From: Nageia nagi
Lineage: Eukaryota > Pinophyta
DNA length: 64,000 nucleotides
Reading direction: 5' to 3'
Assembly: GCA_050084985.1 (NCBI GenBank)
Contig: JBITNC010000001.1
Span: forward strand, 44,082,001-44,146,000
Shown: positions 60,055 to 64,000 of the stretch, one piece after another
Numbering within the stretch: the stretch's first letter is position 1
How the letters are laid out: each line of letters starts with the position of its first letter
Translations under genes and position numbers: made by a program
The notes under the pieces: model-generated
What the model saw: only the letters and a program-made list of their open reading frames with translations
What the model was told of the DNA's origin: nothing
The model's database searches: none

Positions 60055-62075
60055 TTTTTTTACATAGTTTAGGTGAGCTACATATCTTTATCCAACTCAT
60101 ACACAACTATATAATTTTAATTTCTACATCCATATACACTTTATTGCATTTCAAAAATTTATATTCAACCTAAGTGTACTATGCACACCTCAAGGCCCAA
60201 CACATAAAGATACATTATAAAGTAAGTTGAAGGTTCACTCTGCACTAAATCATAATAATGTTTTAAATAGGTATACAAGTTCAATAAAAATAATTACATC
60301 ATTAATATTGGCCCCATAAGAAAACATAATATTTCATACATCATATAAATGATGCTTCATACCATAACATAGAAATAAATTATAGATCACATCAATCGTT
60401 AAGGTCATTCAACAAGCTAGAATCTACTAGATAGGTTTTCACAACCAACATCATATGCAGATCGAATATATTCTACAATATTAAAGAATTATAGTGAAAC
60501 ATCTCAATTATATGTTTGAGATCCATACTTGCATATATAATAAAGAATGTATTATTCTTTCATATATGTATTGCTCCAATACATAAATTGTCATATTATT
60601 TACATGTACAACGTATGTCTTCATCATACAATTATGAATCCTCTCACATAATACCTCCTCATCACCCATTAGCATGAAAATATAACCTTAATAAGTATAA
60701 CATTCATGGTTTCTAATACTTGAATAACTTAAACATTTAAGATAAAGTAACAAAAAATAACATATGAGTGTTTCAAATATGTTTCCACATCAATAACAAG
60801 TCTTAAAAGTATAATAATTGGATGAGCAAAAATAAAGTAATGTAAATTATTCAACAAGTCATTATATTAAACTATTGAAAACTAAACAATTCTTAGTTAT
60901 TACCCCTTTAAGTATTTTTAATGTGATTTCAATGTATATAAAAGCATAAGACTTGTTGGGTTCTATGATATTTTTACCAGAAATATTCTCCATAATAGTA
61001 TTCATAAAGAAGAGTATTATCCAAGCTTCTATTTAATTACCATTATAAACTAATGGTTCATCATTATTATCATTTATCATTAAAATTAAAGTGTTATCAA
61101 TAATATGTTTTCTATCAAACTTCATGAAACACTAAGAATCCCATCAGTTTGCTTATTTAATGAAAGATAATCAATTCATATAAGTAGCTTTATTCAAATC
61201 AATATAAGATCACATGACATGGTCAATCAAGAATTTGGACTATAATAGGATTGGTGCCTTTGATCTTAAAAAATATTTATAAAATATAACCTTACTTATT
61301 ATACTTTGTATTAAGTATTTTAAGGATAGTTACATTTTGATATTCTACTACACCAATGTGATCATAGAGCAAAAATGATCAAAACCATGAAGACCAATCT
61401 TTCAATACAATAAGACATTTCAATATATGAACTAGGTGGTACCCTATAAACACACACTCACACACACAATTATATGAAACTATATCAACAAAATGTTACT
61501 TAAAAGTTCATATTAGCCTATATATATTATCTTTTCTCCATCCCAAGGAAAATATGAATAGTAGATATTTTCTAATTAATAGACATATCTTATACCATAA
61601 ACATAGTCTTAAACTACCATTCCAATAATTGTAACAACAAAATTTATAGGGTAATATCAACATAACTTAAAACAAAAAGCTATATAAATAAGCATACATA
61701 TTTTTACCACATATTATATCATCAAAACTAAAGATGGTATTTTGACATAACCAACTTCAAGTATAAATCCTATAGTAGAAAGCTTCACATGACTCAAACT
61801 TTGTTAGTAAGTTCATAGGAATATGTTGAATTATTTTTATAAACAAATTTCAACATCACGCATACTAAAATTTTATAGTAGAAAGTTAAACATTTTATTT
61901 CTCTTCAAATCTTTTATTAATATTTGAGATAGAAGAAATTCTTATGATGTCTATCAAATATCAACAAGTATAAATTACAACAGTATGCTTCACACAATCA
62001 TTTATTATAAACATAATCCACTTTAAATAAAGTGATTTCACTACAGTAATTATTTTAAGATAATAACAACAAAGC
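60055..62075. repeat. Repeat R2, homologous to R1
   Basis: Starts exactly where element C's LTR match ends and follows R1 to the CACTTTAAATAAAGTGATTTC segment near 62022. Where R1 has about 1 kb extra, R2 has about 40 bp including a short CACACA tract near 61440-61466. Confidence 0.8.
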
Positions 62076-62631
62076 ATACTTTATGTACATGCCTAAAAAT
62101 AAATTTCCCTATATTAAATAATTCATTTTATAGCACCAAGGAATATTTATTGTAAAAAGGGTTAAAATATACCCAAGGAAATATAATCAATGTAATGGAC
62201 CATTATATGATGTAAGAGGTGTCAAAAATCAAGAAAGATACCACAAACAATATAATATGCACTGATCCCAAGAATCAAAGAGGATCAAAAGTTTTATATA
62301 AAAGAAAATCAAAAGCAACATAATGGATAATAGTCAAGATCTAGAAAGAGAAATTTTAGAACATGTAATATCATTTTTTTTATCAAAAAATGCATTTCAT
62401 AACACCATATATTTGTATATTTTCTGCATCCTTCATCTTGTTCTTCATACATCAATTTGTGTGCATGGATCTGCTTCATTAAGATCATTGATGATGTTCA
62501 TTTTGTAGAGTTTAGGAAGCAATTTGCAACTACCTATAGATCCAACCCTCGCTGTAAGGGTAACCAATCTTGAGAATAGTAAGAGATCCCAATAAAAAGA
62601 GGAAGAAAATGGTGGTTCTTTCTTTGCTTCA
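62076..62631. other. No gene seen
   Basis: AT-rich sequence between R2 and fragment G. The short frames at 62323-62508 (plus) and 62445-62654 (minus) show no recognisable features. Confidence 0.35.
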
Positions 62632-63165
62632 ATGAAATATGAGATAAATAACATAATAGGTAATTCCTTTCCATATCCTTTTGTTCATAAAGATGATGAT
62701 AGTGATGAGGATTTATGGTTTGATGATACTAAACTTTTTAAGTTTGATGAGGATTTATGGATTGATGATACTATACCAATTGAATTCAATTTCTTTAATG
62801 ATGATGTTATCTTAGAACACATTAGGGCATATTCAAAATTTTCTAAGTCAAATAAAATTGTGAAGGCATATTATATCCTTAGTGAGTATGAAAATTTTGG
62901 ATTGGAAATGAATGTCAATGAAGTATTTCAAGAAGATGAGGAAGCAAATGTGATTTTAGGTTTTAATGGATTACTAGTTACTACACCTACTAGAGGGATA
63001 AGAGTTGATTGTACATTTCTAAATGTTGATATGATGGTAGATAGTATAGCTATTCATGACAAATTATCTCTCATGAATGGATTTTCAATATATAGTTAGA
63101 GTTTACTTCTAATGGATTTTAGGAAAGAAGCTTATTTCTCCATATCAGCTACATTATTTCCCTTA
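62632..63165 (+). pseudogene. Fragment G: gypsy linker joined to RT remnant
   Basis: A 155-codon frame. Residues 20-50 are acidic with DEDLW-x-DDT occurring twice. DDVILEHIRAYSKF resembles DDVLLHTLEARSKF in the linker of element C (54375-54412). From residue 115 the frame turns into RT: TRGIRVDCTF, MVDSIAIHDKLSLMNGFSIYS, with Asn replacing the catalytic Asp. About 14 residues between these RT motifs are missing. A deletion has evidently fused linker and RT. Confidence 0.6.
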
Positions 63166-63405
63166 GGGTAATATTATCGTAAATATTTGATATCAATGTA
63201 GTCAAATAAAATTCCATAAAAGGAAAAGAAATTATAGGTTTTATAGCAAAATTCCCTCAAAATAGTAGTATAGTGATGCATGAAGAATTTCTAGATGAGC
63301 ATGCAGATGAAGAATGTTGTCAATAGCATGCATTATTGTCTACATGTTGTTAAGATCAGTAAAAAAATGAAAAATATAGTATAACATATGTGGACCATGG
63401 ACATA
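63166..63405. other. No gene seen
   Basis: Short AT-rich stretch after the RT remnant. Confidence 0.3.
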
Positions 63406-63541
63406 AAAATGCTATGTCATTGATGATCATCAATACGGCTAGTGAGAGTTCACTCACATAAAAGACAAACCAACGATGCAATCGTAAGTAGATTTCTAAC
63501 ATTGACTCATCATCAATGGACAATGCAACTCACTATGTGTC
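63406..63541. repeat. Third copy of the hairpin-rich repeat of 39801-40220
   Basis: Shares CGGCTAGTGAGAGTT, ACATAAAAGA, GATGCAATCGTAA and CATTGACTCATCATCAATG with the two copies near 40 kb. Confidence 0.8.
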
Positions 63542-64000
63542 CAAATTATTTTCATGCAAGGTATGTCTAACACTTTTTTTCGGTACCTACATAAATAGAA
63601 GAAAAGAAAATGAAGCAAAAATCAAATTATTAATAGCATTTGAAACTATTTACACACTGTTAGTGATGTTCACAAAAATAAACCTAGAGCTAAAATCAAA
63701 GGGACATATTTTGTATCAAGGTTTGAACATAAGAGCATTAGATTCCTAAGTATCAAAGATGAAGGAACAACTAGATTCATGTTTGAATAGAGTAAGGGGC
63801 AAAAAAAACTCTTATATTTTGAATATTGGATGTAGGACCATAAGACTCCCTAGTAGAAGATATGAAGGAGCAAATTTCCTTCCATGTTAGAAATATCACA
63901 AGGGAAAAAAAGATATAGGTCTTCAAGTTTTTTCTTGGCTGCACCACTCAAGGAGCTTTCCTAGGGAAACCAAGTCAAAAGGGGGTAGTAAAGGATCCTC
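63542..64000. other. No gene recognised at window end
   Basis: The frame 63516-63749 has no known motif. The last 60 bases (CTGCACCACTCAAGGAGC and on) have higher GC and may begin another element, but the window ends. Confidence 0.3.

Overview
This is nuclear DNA from a seed plant with a large, repeat-filled genome. The plant origin is shown by Ty3/gypsy elements carrying a second (archaeal-type) RNase H, which is the hallmark of the plant Tat lineage. It is also shown by a Ty1/copia element primed by initiator tRNA-Met, a plant mobile domain (PMD) reading frame, and a broken pentatricopeptide-repeat (PPR) array. The strongly AT-rich sequence, the depth of decay and the PPR E-motif wording suggest a gymnosperm, but that is inference and not proof. 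I see no intact host gene, tRNA, rRNA, CRISPR array or prokaryotic feature.

Layout. 1-1441 (+): a relatively GC-rich PMD-like reading frame broken only by TAG and TGA codons. 1965-2777: a 145-bp tandem duplication, a pair of matching hairpins and an inverted repeat. 3395-14981 (-): element A, a near-complete gypsy/Tat element with 5' LTR, primer-binding site, long repetitive leader, coiled-coil gag, protease, RT, RNase H, second RNase H, integrase and a tandemly duplicated extra domain of unknown function. Its 3' LTR is not visible. 14982-18130 (-): element E, with gag, protease and second RNase H but no recognisable RT; A appears to have inserted into it. 19441-19925: local duplications and a 25-bp minisatellite. 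20440-23395 (-): element F, a gag fragment with zinc cluster, primer-binding site and LTR. 23650-24900: two related 21-bp arrays separated by an AT-rich array. 25630-27600 (+): PPR remnants ending in a five-copy array of about 226 bp. 28320-39545 (+): element B, a relative of A, split by a Ty1/copia element at 30077-36647 with clear LTRs and a CTTAC target-site duplication.

39801-43931: a duplicated hairpin-rich repeat, a possible primer-binding site (element D) and AT-rich DNA. 43932-46985 and 60055-62075: two copies (R1, R2) of a non-coding repeat. 50590-60054 (+): element C, a second gypsy/Tat family with both LTR remnants, gag, protease, RT, both RNases H and integrase. 62632-63165 (+): fragment G, a C-like acidic region fused to an RT remnant. 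The window ends in non-coding repeat sequence.

How the parts relate. Each gypsy element once encoded the usual replication set: gag for the particle, protease for maturation, RT with two RNases H for cDNA synthesis, and integrase for insertion. None appears able to do so now. Two patterns stand out. First, the damage is mostly C-to-T or G-to-A: stops fall at Gln (CAG/CAA) and Arg (CGA) codons, and many catalytic residues are lost by G-to-A, as expected from deamination of methylated cytosine in silenced DNA. Second, elements A and B share a domain downstream of integrase that I cannot assign to a known family. All similarities were judged by eye from the sequence; no search was run.
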